Assembly: GCA_024683955.1 (NCBI GenBank)
Contig: JAIKXS010000078.1
Location: 19,856-83,855 of the forward strand
Direction: 5' to 3'
Length of the DNA stretch: 64,000 bases
Origin: Desulfovibrio sp.
GTDB taxonomy: Bacteria; Desulfobacterota; Desulfovibrionia; Desulfovibrionales; Desulfovibrionaceae
Each line of letters starts with the position of its first letter. The first letter of the stretch is position 1. Shown piece after piece: positions 8,604 through 17,585 of the stretch. The notes beneath the pieces were generated by a model. The model made no database searches, was not told the origin of the DNA, and worked only from the letters and a program-made list of their open reading frames with translations. A program made the position numbers and the translations under genes.

Positions 8604-9791
8604 CTAAGATCGATAATCGGCGTTCAACGACACATATTCATGGCCTAGATCGCTTGCAAGAAGCGTGTATGTCCCTTCACCGTCGCCAAGGCCTATTTCA
8701 ACATCAATATCACGCGCCCTGAGACGCTTGGCGAGTTCGTCCTCCATGTCGTCGTTGACCGGCTGTCCGTTGATAAAGCGATCAATGCCGCAAAGACGTA
8801 ATGTCACTCTTTCCGGCTCAAACTCGGCCCCGCTGTAGCCGACGGCTGTGATGATACGGCCCCAATTGCCGTCTCCGCCATAGACTGCCGTCTTGACAAG
8901 CTGGCTGTGCCCGACGCTTCTTGCCACACGCTCCGCGTTTTTTTCATCGCAGGCGCCGAAAACACGAATGTGCATCACCTTGCTGGCCCCTTCCCCGTCC
9001 ATGACGAGCATGTGGGAAACCGTCCCGAGGATTTCGGTCAAGGCATTCTCAAAAAGCACCAGATCGGCCGGATCCGCGAGAACGACTCCCGAGGCACCGT
9101 TTGCAAGTCCCAGGATCGTGTCGTTTGTGGAGGTATCTCCGTCAACGGAAACCCGATTAAAGGTCTTTTCAACGGCTCGGCCGAACATCCCCTGCCAACG
9201 TTCCCGATCGACACCGGCGTCCGTCAGGGCAACACAGAGCATGGTCGCCATATTGGGGCAGATCATTCCGGCACCTTTGGCCATAACGGTCAGTCGGACG
9301 CGCCCGACGGAAAGCGGGAGATCTTTTGAAGAGAACTTCGGAAAAGCGTCGGTAGTCATAAACGCTCGCGTAAAGCCCTCGGCATCACGCGTTCCAAGAT
9401 TGCTCTTGAGTTCGGGGAGTGCACCTGCGTACTTATCCATCGGGATCTGGGCGCCTATGACGCCCGTAGAAAGGGGAAGGACCTCGTCTTTCAAAATGTC
9501 GAAGGCTTCGGCAATCATCCGCTGGCAGGCCCTCGCGTTTTCTAGACCCTCATGTCCCGTACAGGCATTGGCCTGACCGGAATTGGCGATTACAGCACGC
9601 ACGGTCTTTCCTGAAGCCAGTATTTCACGACACACGGTGACTGGCGCTGCGCAGAAGCGGTTCTGGGTAAAAAGGGCCGAAAACACACAGGGGGCATCGG
9701 ACACAATCAGGCCCAGATCGTTCCGTCCTTCCTTGCGAAAGGCGGCCGGTGCACTGGAGGCCCTGAAGCCCTTTGGTAAATCGTCTCGCAT
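8604..9791 (-). CDS. argJ: ArgJ: glutamate N-acetyltransferase / N-acetylglutamate synthase
   Basis: A 395-residue ArgJ homologue that transfers acetyl from N-acetylornithine to glutamate, the cyclic arginine pathway, in the cytoplasm. The autocleavage motif is intact: KGAGMICPNMATML, with Thr of ATML as the predicted new N-terminal nucleophile of the beta chain. Other family blocks are ANSGQANACTG, VSVDGDTSTNDT and the C-terminal YGGDGNWGRII. Length is typical. The start ATG 9791 lies 209 bp downstream of fusA in the same direction, with a strong hairpin in the gap. No other arg genes are in view. Confidence 0.95.
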   Translation of the reverse strand: MRDDLPKGFRASSAPAAFRKEGRNDLGLIVSDAPCVFSALFTQNRFCAAPVTVCREILASGKTVRAVIANSGQANACTGHEGLENARACQRMIAEAFDILKDEVLPLSTGVIGAQIPMDKYAGALPELKSNLGTRDAEGFTRAFMTTDAFPKFSSKDLPLSVGRVRLTVMAKGAGMICPNMATMLCVALTDAGVDRERWQGMFGRAVEKTFNRVSVDGDTSTNDTILGLANGASGVVLADPADLVLFENALTEILGTVSHMLVMDGEGASKVMHIRVFGACDEKNAERVARSVGHSQLVKTAVYGGDGNWGRIITAVGYSGAEFEPERVTLRLCGIDRFINGQPVNDDMEDELAKRLRARDIDVEIGLGDGEGTYTLLASDLGHEYVSLNADYRS

Positions 9792-9825
9792 AAGTTCCCG
9801 ATTGCAAAAGCTGGTTACGTAACGG

Positions 9826-9863
9826 CAGGACCATTCGGAAGATCTGTCCTCCGAATGGTCCTG
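9826..9863 (-). promoter_or_regulatory. Perfect hairpin between fusA and argJ
   Basis: A 14-bp perfect inverted repeat (9826-9839 with 9850-9863, 10-nt loop). It lies 35 bp upstream of the argJ start and about 140 bp after the fusA stop. No T-tract follows on either strand, so it is not a standard intrinsic terminator. It could be an attenuator, an RNA-stabilising stem or an operator. Confidence 0.5.
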
Positions 9864-9999
9864 TCAGATACTGTCGTTTTAAATGCGTGTTAGCAGTGCA
9901 AATTACGGTTTCCCTCACGCGATTTTCCAGACGGCTCGGGAGCAGTCAGGACTGGGCATGAGTCGTCGCGCGGGATTGCCGGATGGGGGGAAATCCCCG

Positions 10000-12078
10000 C
10001 TATGCACGCGCCTTCTGAATTTCATCCGCGATGGCCTGCGGCACACGTTCATAGTGATGGAACTGCATTGTGAATGTGGCCCGTCCCTGAGTACGCGAGC
10101 GTAAGTCGGTCGCATACCCGAACATTGAGGCCAGGGGAACCTGGGCACGAATGCTCTGTGCTCCGCCTGCGCGCGCCTCCATACTCTGTACGCGGCCACG
10201 GCGACCGTTCAGATCACCCATAACGTCTCCGAGATACTCCTCGGGCGTCACAACTTCAACATCCATGATAGGCTCAAGCAGAGCAGGGCCAGCTTTCTGC
10301 ATGGCGTCCTTGATGGCCATGGATCCGGCCACATAGAAGGCCTGTTCTGAAGAGTCTACCTCGTGATAAGAGCCAAAGACCAGGTTGACTTTGAGGTCGA
10401 CGCAGGGGAAGCCGGCGAGGACACCACTCTTCATTGCGTCCTGAATTCCCTTGTCGATGGAAGGGATGTACTCCTTCGGAATCACGCCGCCGGTAATGGA
10501 GTTAACAAACTCATAGCCCTTGGCCGGATTCGGTTCGACTTCAATCACGCAGTGACCATACTGACCGCGGCCACCCGACTGCTTGACATGCTTCATGTCA
10601 CTCTTGGCAGGTTTGGTAATGGTCTCACGGTAGGCGACCTGGGGTTTACCAACGTTCGCGTTGACACCAAACTCACGGGTGAGGCGGTCGACAATGATAT
10701 CGAGGTGGAGTTCGCCCATGCCTGAAATAAGGGTCTGATTGGTCTCCTCATCGCCCTTCACGCGGAAAGAGGGATCTTCCTTCGCAAGCTTGTTGAGAGC
10801 GGCCGAAAGAGCGTCACGGTCAGCCTTTGTCTTCGGCTCAATGGCCACCTCAATAACAGGTTCCGGAATATTGAGGGATTCGAGAATGACCGGACGCTTG
10901 TCGTCGCAAAGCGTGTCGCCTGTCGAGGCATTCTTAAGACCTACCAGAGCGACGATGTCGCCTGCGCCGGCCCATTTGATGTCCTCGCGCTTATTGGCGT
11001 GCATTTTGAGAATACGGCCGATACGTTCACGCTTGCCCGTATTGGCATCATAAACGGTCATACCGCTTTCAAGACAACCGGAGTAAATGCGGAAAAAGGA
11101 CAGGTGACCGATAAAGGGGTCAGAAAAAAGTTTGAAGACAAGACCTGCGAGGGGCTCCTTATCAGTGCAGTGGCACTCAATAAGATTTTCTTCCTTGCCG
11201 GGCTCATGACCCGTCATCGGAGGAATATCCACGGGAGAGGGCAGATAGGCAACAATGGCGTCGAGAAGGGGTTGTACGCCCATGTTTCTGAACGCCGAGC
11301 CGCAAAGTACGGGGACAATATTTCTCGAAATCGTCGCCTTGCGTATGCAGGAAATGATTTCCTCTTGGGTGAGCGTCTCTCCGCCGAGGTACTTATCGAG
11401 AAGGACCTCATCCTCCTCAGCGACGGCCTCAAGCATCTCGTGATGTTTTTCATCAAAGAGTGCCCTCATGTCGGCAGGGACGTCATCCTCGACCATGCTT
11501 GCACCCTTGGTGTCCTTGTCGAAGCGGATGGCCTTACCCGTCACAAGGTCAACGACACCCTCGAACTTATCCTCGGCGCCGATGGGGATCTGCAGAGCCA
11601 CCGGTTTTGCACCGAGACGCTCGTGAATCATATCAACGCAGCGGTTGAAGTTGGAGCCGATACGGTCCATCTTGTTCACAAAACAGATGCGCGGAACATT
11701 GTAGCGATCAGCCTGACGCCAGACGGTTTCTGACTGGGGTTCAACACCGGCCACGGCATCGAATACGCAGACGGCACCATCAAGTACGCGTAATGAACGC
11801 TCCACCTCAATGGTAAAATCCACGTGGCCTGGTGTATCAATAATGTCTATGCGATGATCTTTCCAGTAACAGGTTGTGGCGGCAGATGTGATGGTAATAC
11901 CACGTTCTTGCTCCTGCTCCATCCAGTCCATGGTGGATTCGCCGTCGTGAGTTTCACCAATCTTATGATTGACGCCCGTGTAAAATAAAATACGTTCGGT
12001 CGTTGTGGTTTTGCCGGCGTCGATATGGGCCATGATGCCGATATTGCGCTGCATATCCAAGGCTACGGTGCGTGACAC
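10000..12078 (-). CDS. fusA: Elongation factor G
   Basis: A 692-residue translocation GTPase. The G domain has [15 protein letters not shown] (P-loop), the switch II block DTPGHVDF and the NKMD specificity motif, followed by domains II-V of standard length. It starts with GTG (complement of 12076-12078), preceded by AAGGAGC at good spacing. It is the last gene of the rpsL-rpsG-fusA cluster. Nothing suggests the truncated or fusidic-acid-adapted second-copy type. It acts on the ribosome in the cytoplasm. Confidence 0.97.
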   Translation of the reverse strand: MSRTVALDMQRNIGIMAHIDAGKTTTTERILFYTGVNHKIGETHDGESTMDWMEQEQERGITITSAATTCYWKDHRIDIIDTPGHVDFTIEVERSLRVLDGAVCVFDAVAGVEPQSETVWRQADRYNVPRICFVNKMDRIGSNFNRCVDMIHERLGAKPVALQIPIGAEDKFEGVVDLVTGKAIRFDKDTKGASMVEDDVPADMRALFDEKHHEMLEAVAEEDEVLLDKYLGGETLTQEEIISCIRKATISRNIVPVLCGSAFRNMGVQPLLDAIVAYLPSPVDIPPMTGHEPGKEENLIECHCTDKEPLAGLVFKLFSDPFIGHLSFFRIYSGCLESGMTVYDANTGKRERIGRILKMHANKREDIKWAGAGDIVALVGLKNASTGDTLCDDKRPVILESLNIPEPVIEVAIEPKTKADRDALSAALNKLAKEDPSFRVKGDEETNQTLISGMGELHLDIIVDRLTREFGVNANVGKPQVAYRETITKPAKSDMKHVKQSGGRGQYGHCVIEVEPNPAKGYEFVNSITGGVIPKEYIPSIDKGIQDAMKSGVLAGFPCVDLKVNLVFGSYHEVDSSEQAFYVAGSMAIKDAMQKAGPALLEPIMDVEVVTPEEYLGDVMGDLNGRRGRVQSMEARAGGAQSIRAQVPLASMFGYATDLRSRTQGRATFTMQFHHYERVPQAIADEIQKARA

Positions 12079-12116
12079 TGGTCTTGCTCCTTACGTTGCG
12101 TGAATATTTCGAGAAT

Positions 12117-12142
12117 CCGTTCTCCCCTTCAGGGGAGAACGG
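12117..12142 (-). promoter_or_regulatory. Intercistronic hairpin, rpsG-fusA
   Basis: An 11-bp perfect stem with a TTCA loop (complement of 12117-12127 and 12132-12142) between the rpsG stop and the fusA ribosome binding site. On the transcribed strand the T run lies before the hairpin, not after it, so it is not an intrinsic terminator for this operon. mRNA processing or translational control is possible. Confidence 0.55.
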
Positions 12143-12162
12143 CAAAAAAAAAGGAAACGATC

Positions 12163-12633
12163 CTACCAGCGGAAATGCGAAAACGCCTTGTTGGCGTCTG
12201 CCATACGGTGGGTATCTTCACGCTTCTTCACAGCACCGCCACGACCATTGTAGGCATCAAGAAATTCTCCCGAAAGCTTGGCCGTCATGCCTTTTTCCCC
12301 ACGGGAACGGGCATAGTTAATGATCCAACGGATGGAGAGTGAAATCTGTCGGTCAGGATGAACATCCATAGGCACCTGATAGGTAGCACCACCCACACGG
12401 CGGGATTTTACCTCCATGCGGGGCTTCACGTTATCGAGCACCTTCTCAAAGGCGCGCATGGGATCTTCACCGGTCTTTTCGGCCAAGGTATTCAAAGAGC
12501 TGTAGAAAATTTTCTCTGCGGCACCGCGCTTGCCGTTGTACATAAGACGGTTAACAAACTTGGTGACGAGACGGCTGTTGTACAGCGGATCGGGCAGTAT
12601 CTCCCGTTTGGGGACAGAACCTTTACGTGGCAT
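12163..12633 (-). CDS. rpsG: 30S ribosomal protein S7
   Basis: A 156-residue S7, the primary 16S rRNA-binding protein that nucleates the 30S head. It opens [15 protein letters not shown] and contains the conserved [11 protein letters not shown], the K-rich beta hairpin [11 protein letters not shown], and RWIINYAR. Length is normal. It lies between rpsL and fusA in the usual order. S7 autogenously regulates the str operon in E. coli; whether it does so here is not visible. Confidence 0.97.
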   Translation of the reverse strand: MPRKGSVPKREILPDPLYNSRLVTKFVNRLMYNGKRGAAEKIFYSSLNTLAEKTGEDPMRAFEKVLDNVKPRMEVKSRRVGGATYQVPMDVHPDRQISLSIRWIINYARSRGEKGMTAKLSGEFLDAYNGRGGAVKKREDTHRMADANKAFSHFRW

Positions 12634-12720
12634 GGGGTTACTCCTTCCACTTGTTTCGAACTTTCACCAACCCCGCGATCGCTCGCATGGCAAAAGTCCA
12701 GGGGGTAAAAAAAGAAAAAC

Positions 12721-13092
12721 CTATTTCGGACGTTTGGCACCGTACTTGGAACGGCTCTTTTTACGTTCGGCAACGCCGCTCGTATCAAGGGTACCGCGTA
12801 CGATGTGGTAACGAACACCGGGAAGGTCCTTGACACGGCCTCCGCGGATAATGACCACGGAGTGTTCCTGAAGATTGTGACCTTCTCCGGGGATGTAGGC
12901 CGTCACTTCTATACCGTTCGTGAGACGCACGCGGGCGACCTTACGCAAGGCCGAGTTCGGTTTTTTTGGTGTGGTTGTGTACACACGGGTGCACACGCCG
13001 CGGCGTTGCGGGCAGGCCTGCAGGGCAGGAGTCTTCTTCCGTTTCACCACGGCTTTCCGTTCAATTCGGATAAGCTGGTTGATAGTAGGCAT
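12721..13092 (-). CDS. rpsL: 30S ribosomal protein S12
   Basis: A 123-residue S12 of the ribosome decoding centre. Canonical blocks are present: MPTINQLIR, the [18 protein letters not shown] segment containing the streptomycin-resistance lysine position (TPKKPNS, wild type), and [12 protein letters not shown]. The second streptomycin site ([13 protein letters not shown]) is also wild type, so no target-site resistance is predicted. It is the first gene of the str cluster, with GGAGGAG just before ATG 13092. Confidence 0.97.
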   Translation of the reverse strand: MPTINQLIRIERKAVVKRKKTPALQACPQRRGVCTRVYTTTPKKPNSALRKVARVRLTNGIEVTAYIPGEGHNLQEHSVVIIRGGRVKDLPGVRYHIVRGTLDTSGVAERKKSRSKYGAKRPK

Positions 13093-13126
13093 ACTCTCCT
13101 CCGTTTAATAAAAATGAGCGCCGTAT

Positions 13127-13155
13127 TCTTTACACATGCTTTTAAGCTTTGTCAA
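13127..13155 (-). promoter_or_regulatory. Sigma-70 promoter of the str operon
   Basis: On the minus strand a perfect -35 TTGACA (complement of 13150-13155), a 17-bp spacer and a -10 TAAAGA (complement of 13127-13132) lie about 35 bp upstream of rpsL. The terminus of an IS200/IS605 relic begins only about 8 bp upstream of the -35 box. Confidence 0.8.
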
Positions 13156-13162
13156 GCTCGGT

Positions 13163-13440
13163 TCACATCCTCCCCACTTAACTCAGTGGGGCTCCTGCGA
13201 CAACGAGATTGCCCAGAGGAACAGCAAGATAGGGTTTCGCGTTTACATTTCCACAGCGGGGTTTTTTACGGCAGAAAGCCATCGCCCTATTCCCCAAGGT
13301 TTTATCTCTCCGCAGGCTGACCGGCTTGCCCAACCGCCAAAAAGTTTTTGAAAAGAGGAAAGGCAAGAAAATTCCACGTAAAATGCGCCTTATATCCTCC
13401 CCTGAAAAGGCGGTTTTTTCAGCGCGTTTGATAAAAAAAG
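13163..13440 (-). mobile_element. IS200/IS605 relic A (right end, tnpB/omega-RNA remnant, left end)
   Basis: A decayed internally deleted element. The right end reads, on plus, CACATCCTCCCCACTTAAC with a CCCCACT/AGTGGGG stem. Near 13310-13335 the minus strand still resembles the TnpB tail (equivalent of AGQAVSACGE). The left end at about 13383-13437 (CGCCTTATATCCTCCCC, then AGCGCGTTTGATAAA) is nearly the same as in relic C and resembles that of relic D. It fills the gap between rpsL and valS. No intact reading frame remains. Confidence 0.7.
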
Positions 13441-13449
13441 TGAAAGCTC

Positions 13450-16122
13450 TCAGCGTGCGCTCTCTTCCTCGATGGCTTCGGCAAAACGTCTGCGCATAGT
13501 TTCAAGTTTAGCCTTATTGTCGAGCAATTCGGCAGCAAGAGCGCGCTTATTGTCCACGACGTCCTTCTGAGCTCGCTGGATAAAATTCTGATCGGCCAGA
13601 CAACGATTAACGGACTCAAGATTTTTCTCAAGTTTTCCAAGCTGCTTGTCAAGCCGCGCAAGCTCACCTTTCAAGTCTACCGCTCCCAACAGGGGCACAA
13701 CAAGCTGACAGCCCGACACCACTTCCGAAGCCGAAGCTTTCGGGGCGTTCAGTTCGTCGGTCACAGTCAGCTCGGAAAGACGCGCAACGGTCAGAAGGAC
13801 TTCCCTATTCTCCTCCAGGACAGCCCTCTGTTCCTGAGAATTGGGCTTGGCCATAAGATGAAGAGTCTTTGCAGGACTTATGGAAAGCTCGGCCTTGACC
13901 GTGCGCACGGCAACAATGACGCCCTGCAGAAACTCCATAGCGTCTGCTTCTTTCTGGCGGACACATTCCGGCCGTTCCGGTGGATAGGGCTCGCAGGCGA
14001 GTTCCTTTTTCTCTTCCGAGTCGGGCACGGGCAGGGCATCCCATATTTCCGCCGTCACGAACGGCATGATCGGATGCAGGAGGACGAGAAGCTCACGAAG
14101 TACGAGCCAGAGAACATATCGCGCACGGTCCCTAACCACCGTATCTTCCGACTGCATGTCGGGCTTCACAAGCTCAAGGTACCAGTCACAGAACGAGGAC
14201 CAGAGGAACTTGTAGCACGTCTGGGCCGCGTCGTTAAAACGGTAGTCGGTAAGGGCCGCATCAACATCCTTTTTGGCTCCTTCAAGGGCGTGAAGGATCC
14301 ACTGGTTGTGCAGCCCCTCTATAGCCGAAAGATTGCAGGGAACCGGCTTTGCATCACCAAGATTCATCAGGGTGAAGCGGGCGGCATTCCAAAGCTTGTT
14401 CACGAAATGGCGGTAGCCCTCGATCCGCTCTTCGGAAAGCCTGATGTCACGCCCCATGGCGGCAAAGGCTGTCAGGGTGAAGCGAAGGGCATCACAGCCA
14501 TACTTTTCGATCATAAGCACGGGGTCGATGACGTTCCCAAGGGACTTGGACATCTTGCGCCCTGAGGCATCGCGGACAAGGGCGTGCAGATACACGTCGG
14601 CAAAGGGAACCCTGCCCATAAAATGCTGCCCCATCATCATCATGCGGGCGACCCAGAAAAAGATAATGTCAAAGCCCGTCACAAGCACGCTCGTGGGATA
14701 CCAGCGCTCGAGGTCCTTCGTGGAATCAGGCCAGCCCATCGTAGAAAAGGGCCAAAGACTAGAGGAAAACCACGTATCGAGGACGTCCTCTTCCTGAATC
14801 AGGTCTGTTTTTCCGCAGGCGGGACAAACGGTAGGGGATTCCTCCGCCACAACGAGTTTGCCACAGTGTTCACATGTCCAGGCGGGAATCCTGTGCCCCC
14901 ACCAGATTTGGCGGCTTATGCACCAGTCACGGATGGTGTCAAGCCAATGATAATAGGTCTTCACCCAGGTTTCGGGCAAAATTTTTGTCAGTGCGGGCAC
15001 AGCCGCGCGGGCCTTCGGTGCCAGCTTGGTTGTGGCCACGAACCATTGTGTGGATACATGGGGTTCAACAACAGTGTGGCAGCGATAGCAATGACCGACA
15101 GCATGAGTCAGATCGCTTACGGATACAAGGTCTCCCTCCTTCTCAATATCCTCCACAATCCTTTCACGACAGGCTTCCTTAGTAAGCCCTTCATAGGGGC
15201 CGCTCTCCGCTTTCATGATCCCGTTTTCATCAATGACCTGGATGAACTCGAGATTGTGCCGCTTGCCAAGCATCCAGTCGTTGGGGTCATGGCAGGGGGT
15301 CACCTTGAGAGCCCCGGTTCCAAAGGAACGGTCCACGTAACTGTCGGCGATAATGGGCAGTCTTCGGCCAAGGATCGGAAGAATGGCCATTTTTCCAACA
15401 AGATGTGAGTAGCGTTCGTCTTCTGGGTGGACACAAAGGGCGGTATCACCGGGCAACGTTTCCGGACGCGTTGTCGCGACCACAATGGATTCGTCGCTGC
15501 CTTCAATATGATAGCGAATGCTCCACAGATGCCCCTTCTTGTCTTCGTGTTCCACCTCATCGTCGGCAAGAGCCGTGTGGCAGCGGGAACACCAGTTGAT
15601 AATATAGTCGCCCTTATAGATTAGGCCTTCATTATAGAGCTTGACAAAAACACGTCTCACGGCCTTGGAAAGGCCCTCATCCATCGTAAAACGCAGTCTT
15701 GTCCAGTCAACGGAGCAACCGAGAAAACGGATCTGATCGAGAATTCTGTGCCCGTACTCCTCCCGCCACTGCCAGACCCGTTCAATAAAGGCTTCCCGCC
15801 CGAGATCCTGACGGCGTTTTCCCTCCTTTTTAAGAGCGCGCTCAACCACGTTCTGTGTGGCGATTCCGGCATGATCCGTGCCTGGGATCCAGAGAACATT
15901 CTTCCCCTTTTGCCGCGCGTGGCGGCAGAGGACATCTATGAGGGTCAGATTAAGTGCATGCCCTATATGCAGGGCTCCGGTTACGTTCGGCGGGGGAATG
16001 ACAATAGAATAGGCTTCACCCGGGTCATCGGGATTAGGAGTAAAGATCCGCGCCTCTTCCCAGTGCTTACGCCATTTCTCTTCAACCGCTTTCGGCTCGT
16101 AACCGCTCGATATTTCCGCCAT
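13450..16122 (-). CDS. valS: Valine--tRNA ligase
   Basis: An 890-residue class I aminoacyl-tRNA synthetase. The HIGH motif is HIGHALN near residue 54 and the KMSKS motif is KMSKSLGN in the middle. Between them lies the CP1 editing domain (ATTRPETLPGDTA). The C-terminus is the ValS coiled-coil tRNA-binding arm (ARLDKQLGKLEKNLESV). A CxxC pair (CEHCGKLVV, CPACGK) in the connective region suggests a zinc site. Length is typical. It starts at ATG 16122, divergent from the BPL_N gene. Confidence 0.96.
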   Translation of the reverse strand: MAEISSGYEPKAVEEKWRKHWEEARIFTPNPDDPGEAYSIVIPPPNVTGALHIGHALNLTLIDVLCRHARQKGKNVLWIPGTDHAGIATQNVVERALKKEGKRRQDLGREAFIERVWQWREEYGHRILDQIRFLGCSVDWTRLRFTMDEGLSKAVRRVFVKLYNEGLIYKGDYIINWCSRCHTALADDEVEHEDKKGHLWSIRYHIEGSDESIVVATTRPETLPGDTALCVHPEDERYSHLVGKMAILPILGRRLPIIADSYVDRSFGTGALKVTPCHDPNDWMLGKRHNLEFIQVIDENGIMKAESGPYEGLTKEACRERIVEDIEKEGDLVSVSDLTHAVGHCYRCHTVVEPHVSTQWFVATTKLAPKARAAVPALTKILPETWVKTYYHWLDTIRDWCISRQIWWGHRIPAWTCEHCGKLVVAEESPTVCPACGKTDLIQEEDVLDTWFSSSLWPFSTMGWPDSTKDLERWYPTSVLVTGFDIIFFWVARMMMMGQHFMGRVPFADVYLHALVRDASGRKMSKSLGNVIDPVLMIEKYGCDALRFTLTAFAAMGRDIRLSEERIEGYRHFVNKLWNAARFTLMNLGDAKPVPCNLSAIEGLHNQWILHALEGAKKDVDAALTDYRFNDAAQTCYKFLWSSFCDWYLELVKPDMQSEDTVVRDRARYVLWLVLRELLVLLHPIMPFVTAEIWDALPVPDSEEKKELACEPYPPERPECVRQKEADAMEFLQGVIVAVRTVKAELSISPAKTLHLMAKPNSQEQRAVLEENREVLLTVARLSELTVTDELNAPKASASEVVSGCQLVVPLLGAVDLKGELARLDKQLGKLEKNLESVNRCLADQNFIQRAQKDVVDNKRALAAELLDNKAKLETMRRRFAEAIEEESAR

Positions 16123-16258
16123 ACTATATCAGGCGCAGAGATATCCCGCGCCCCCTCCTTTCGCTAAAAATCACTGCCCGAAAAAGACTAGTTGAGCCCG
16201 GGCCAAAGAGAGAGAAGACTCCCTTGCATTCTCATAAAAAGACGGCAATACTAACGCC

Positions 16259-17554
16259 ATGCATCAGCCTCACGCTATCTGCATTCTCTGGGACGCGTCC
16301 CATATCTGGGGGCTCATGGCCTGGAAGGCCATACAGGCCTTTGGTCTTCCCTGCCGTCTGGTCAAAGGAAAAGAAATAGCCGATGGATTCCTTTTAGGCA
16401 AGCACAAGGGGACCGAAGACCGCGAAGCGCTTCTGATCGTCCCCGGCGGCAACGCACGTCGGAAGGCAGACGCGCTCGGTGCCAAGGGACTCTCGGCCAT
16501 ACGGGAATTTGTCGGACGCGGTGGCTTCTATATCGGCTTTTGCGGCGGTGCCGGACTTGCGCTGAATGACAAGGGAAGTCTCGGACTTTGCCCCTGGTTG
16601 CGAAAACCGTTCAGCGACCGGCTTCAGCATCTGGCATCGGGGCATGTCAAGGCCGAGGCAAGCCGGCACCCCTTCTGTCCGCAGTCCCTCCAAAAACGCC
16701 CCATCTCCCTGCCGATCTGGTGGCCGGCGCGATTCTCCGAAGAAGCGGACCCAACTGTTTCGGTCCTTGCAAAGGCCATCTGCGGGGATCGGGATTTTTG
16801 GCTCGGTGACCTGCCCCTCGCGAGTATTCCGGAGGAATGCTTCACAACCTGGCAGCACGAATACGACCTTGATCTGACGTCCGATTTCCTCCGGGAGACA
16901 CCGCTCATAATTTCTGGCGCGTTCGGGGAAGGCACCTATGTGCTGAGCTATTCCCATCTTGAAACACCGGAAAGCAAGGACGCCAACCTCTGGCTGGCCC
17001 ATCTCATAACCAGGGGGACAGGAATACGTCCTGCACGGTCACTTGTTCCGGCATGGAGACTTTCTGATGAACCCTGCCGCTGGCCGCAGACGGAAACCTT
17101 TGCCCCGCTTTTTTCCGCCCTTGGTAACGTCAGATCCCTCCTTGCACTCGGCGGAACCCATCACCTTTTCTTTCAGCGTACCCCATGGCTCTATGGATGG
17201 AAGACAGGCATGCCCGGTGCGGGCCTCAACTATCTGCACACGGCGCTGACGACGCTGCTTGCCCAGACACCAAGCAGGGAGGCAGGCCTGTTCTGGAACG
17301 AAATACGAGAAGGCTTCGCGGACACGCTTCGGCTTTTTACGGAGAGCGCCAAAGAAAATCTTCTCACACGTCGGATCAGAGATGTGCTTGGCGACGTGCC
17401 GAACGTTGTCCGTGCAAAAGACCTCCTTGAACGAAGCAGAGCGATCTTCGGCTGTCCGCGGGACGGAGGAGGACTTTTGGGGTCACTCCTCGACTCTGTT
17501 GAAGAGTTGTTTTTTCTGACGCAACGGGAGGAGGGAAGAATATCGGCTGGCTGA
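16259..17554 (+). CDS. BPL_N-domain protein (class I glutamine-amidotransferase fold)
   Basis: A 431-residue protein whose first 250 residues match the biotin-protein-ligase N-terminal domain, a GATase1-like fold: an N-terminal ICILWDASHIWG strand, IVPGGNARRK, and the nucleophile-elbow-like GFCGGAGLAL. The catalytic His/Glu pair is not evident, so it may be non-enzymatic. The C-terminal 150 residues are helical and unrecognised. There is no biotin ligase catalytic domain. It is transcribed divergently from valS with a gap of about 136 bp and converges with the sigma-54 regulator. Function is unknown; a ligand-binding or small amidotransferase role is possible. Confidence 0.65.
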   Translation: MHQPHAICILWDASHIWGLMAWKAIQAFGLPCRLVKGKEIADGFLLGKHKGTEDREALLIVPGGNARRKADALGAKGLSAIREFVGRGGFYIGFCGGAGLALNDKGSLGLCPWLRKPFSDRLQHLASGHVKAEASRHPFCPQSLQKRPISLPIWWPARFSEEADPTVSVLAKAICGDRDFWLGDLPLASIPEECFTTWQHEYDLDLTSDFLRETPLIISGAFGEGTYVLSYSHLETPESKDANLWLAHLITRGTGIRPARSLVPAWRLSDEPCRWPQTETFAPLFSALGNVRSLLALGGTHHLFFQRTPWLYGWKTGMPGAGLNYLHTALTTLLAQTPSREAGLFWNEIREGFADTLRLFTESAKENLLTRRIRDVLGDVPNVVRAKDLLERSRAIFGCPRDGGGLLGSLLDSVEELFFLTQREEGRISAG

Positions 17555-17585
17555 CAGGAGGCTAAGATCAGGAACGGCTGCAAAA

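Noticed and set aside
10999..11733. A 244-codon plus-strand open frame
   Set aside because: Antisense shadow of fusA, whose protein is unambiguous.
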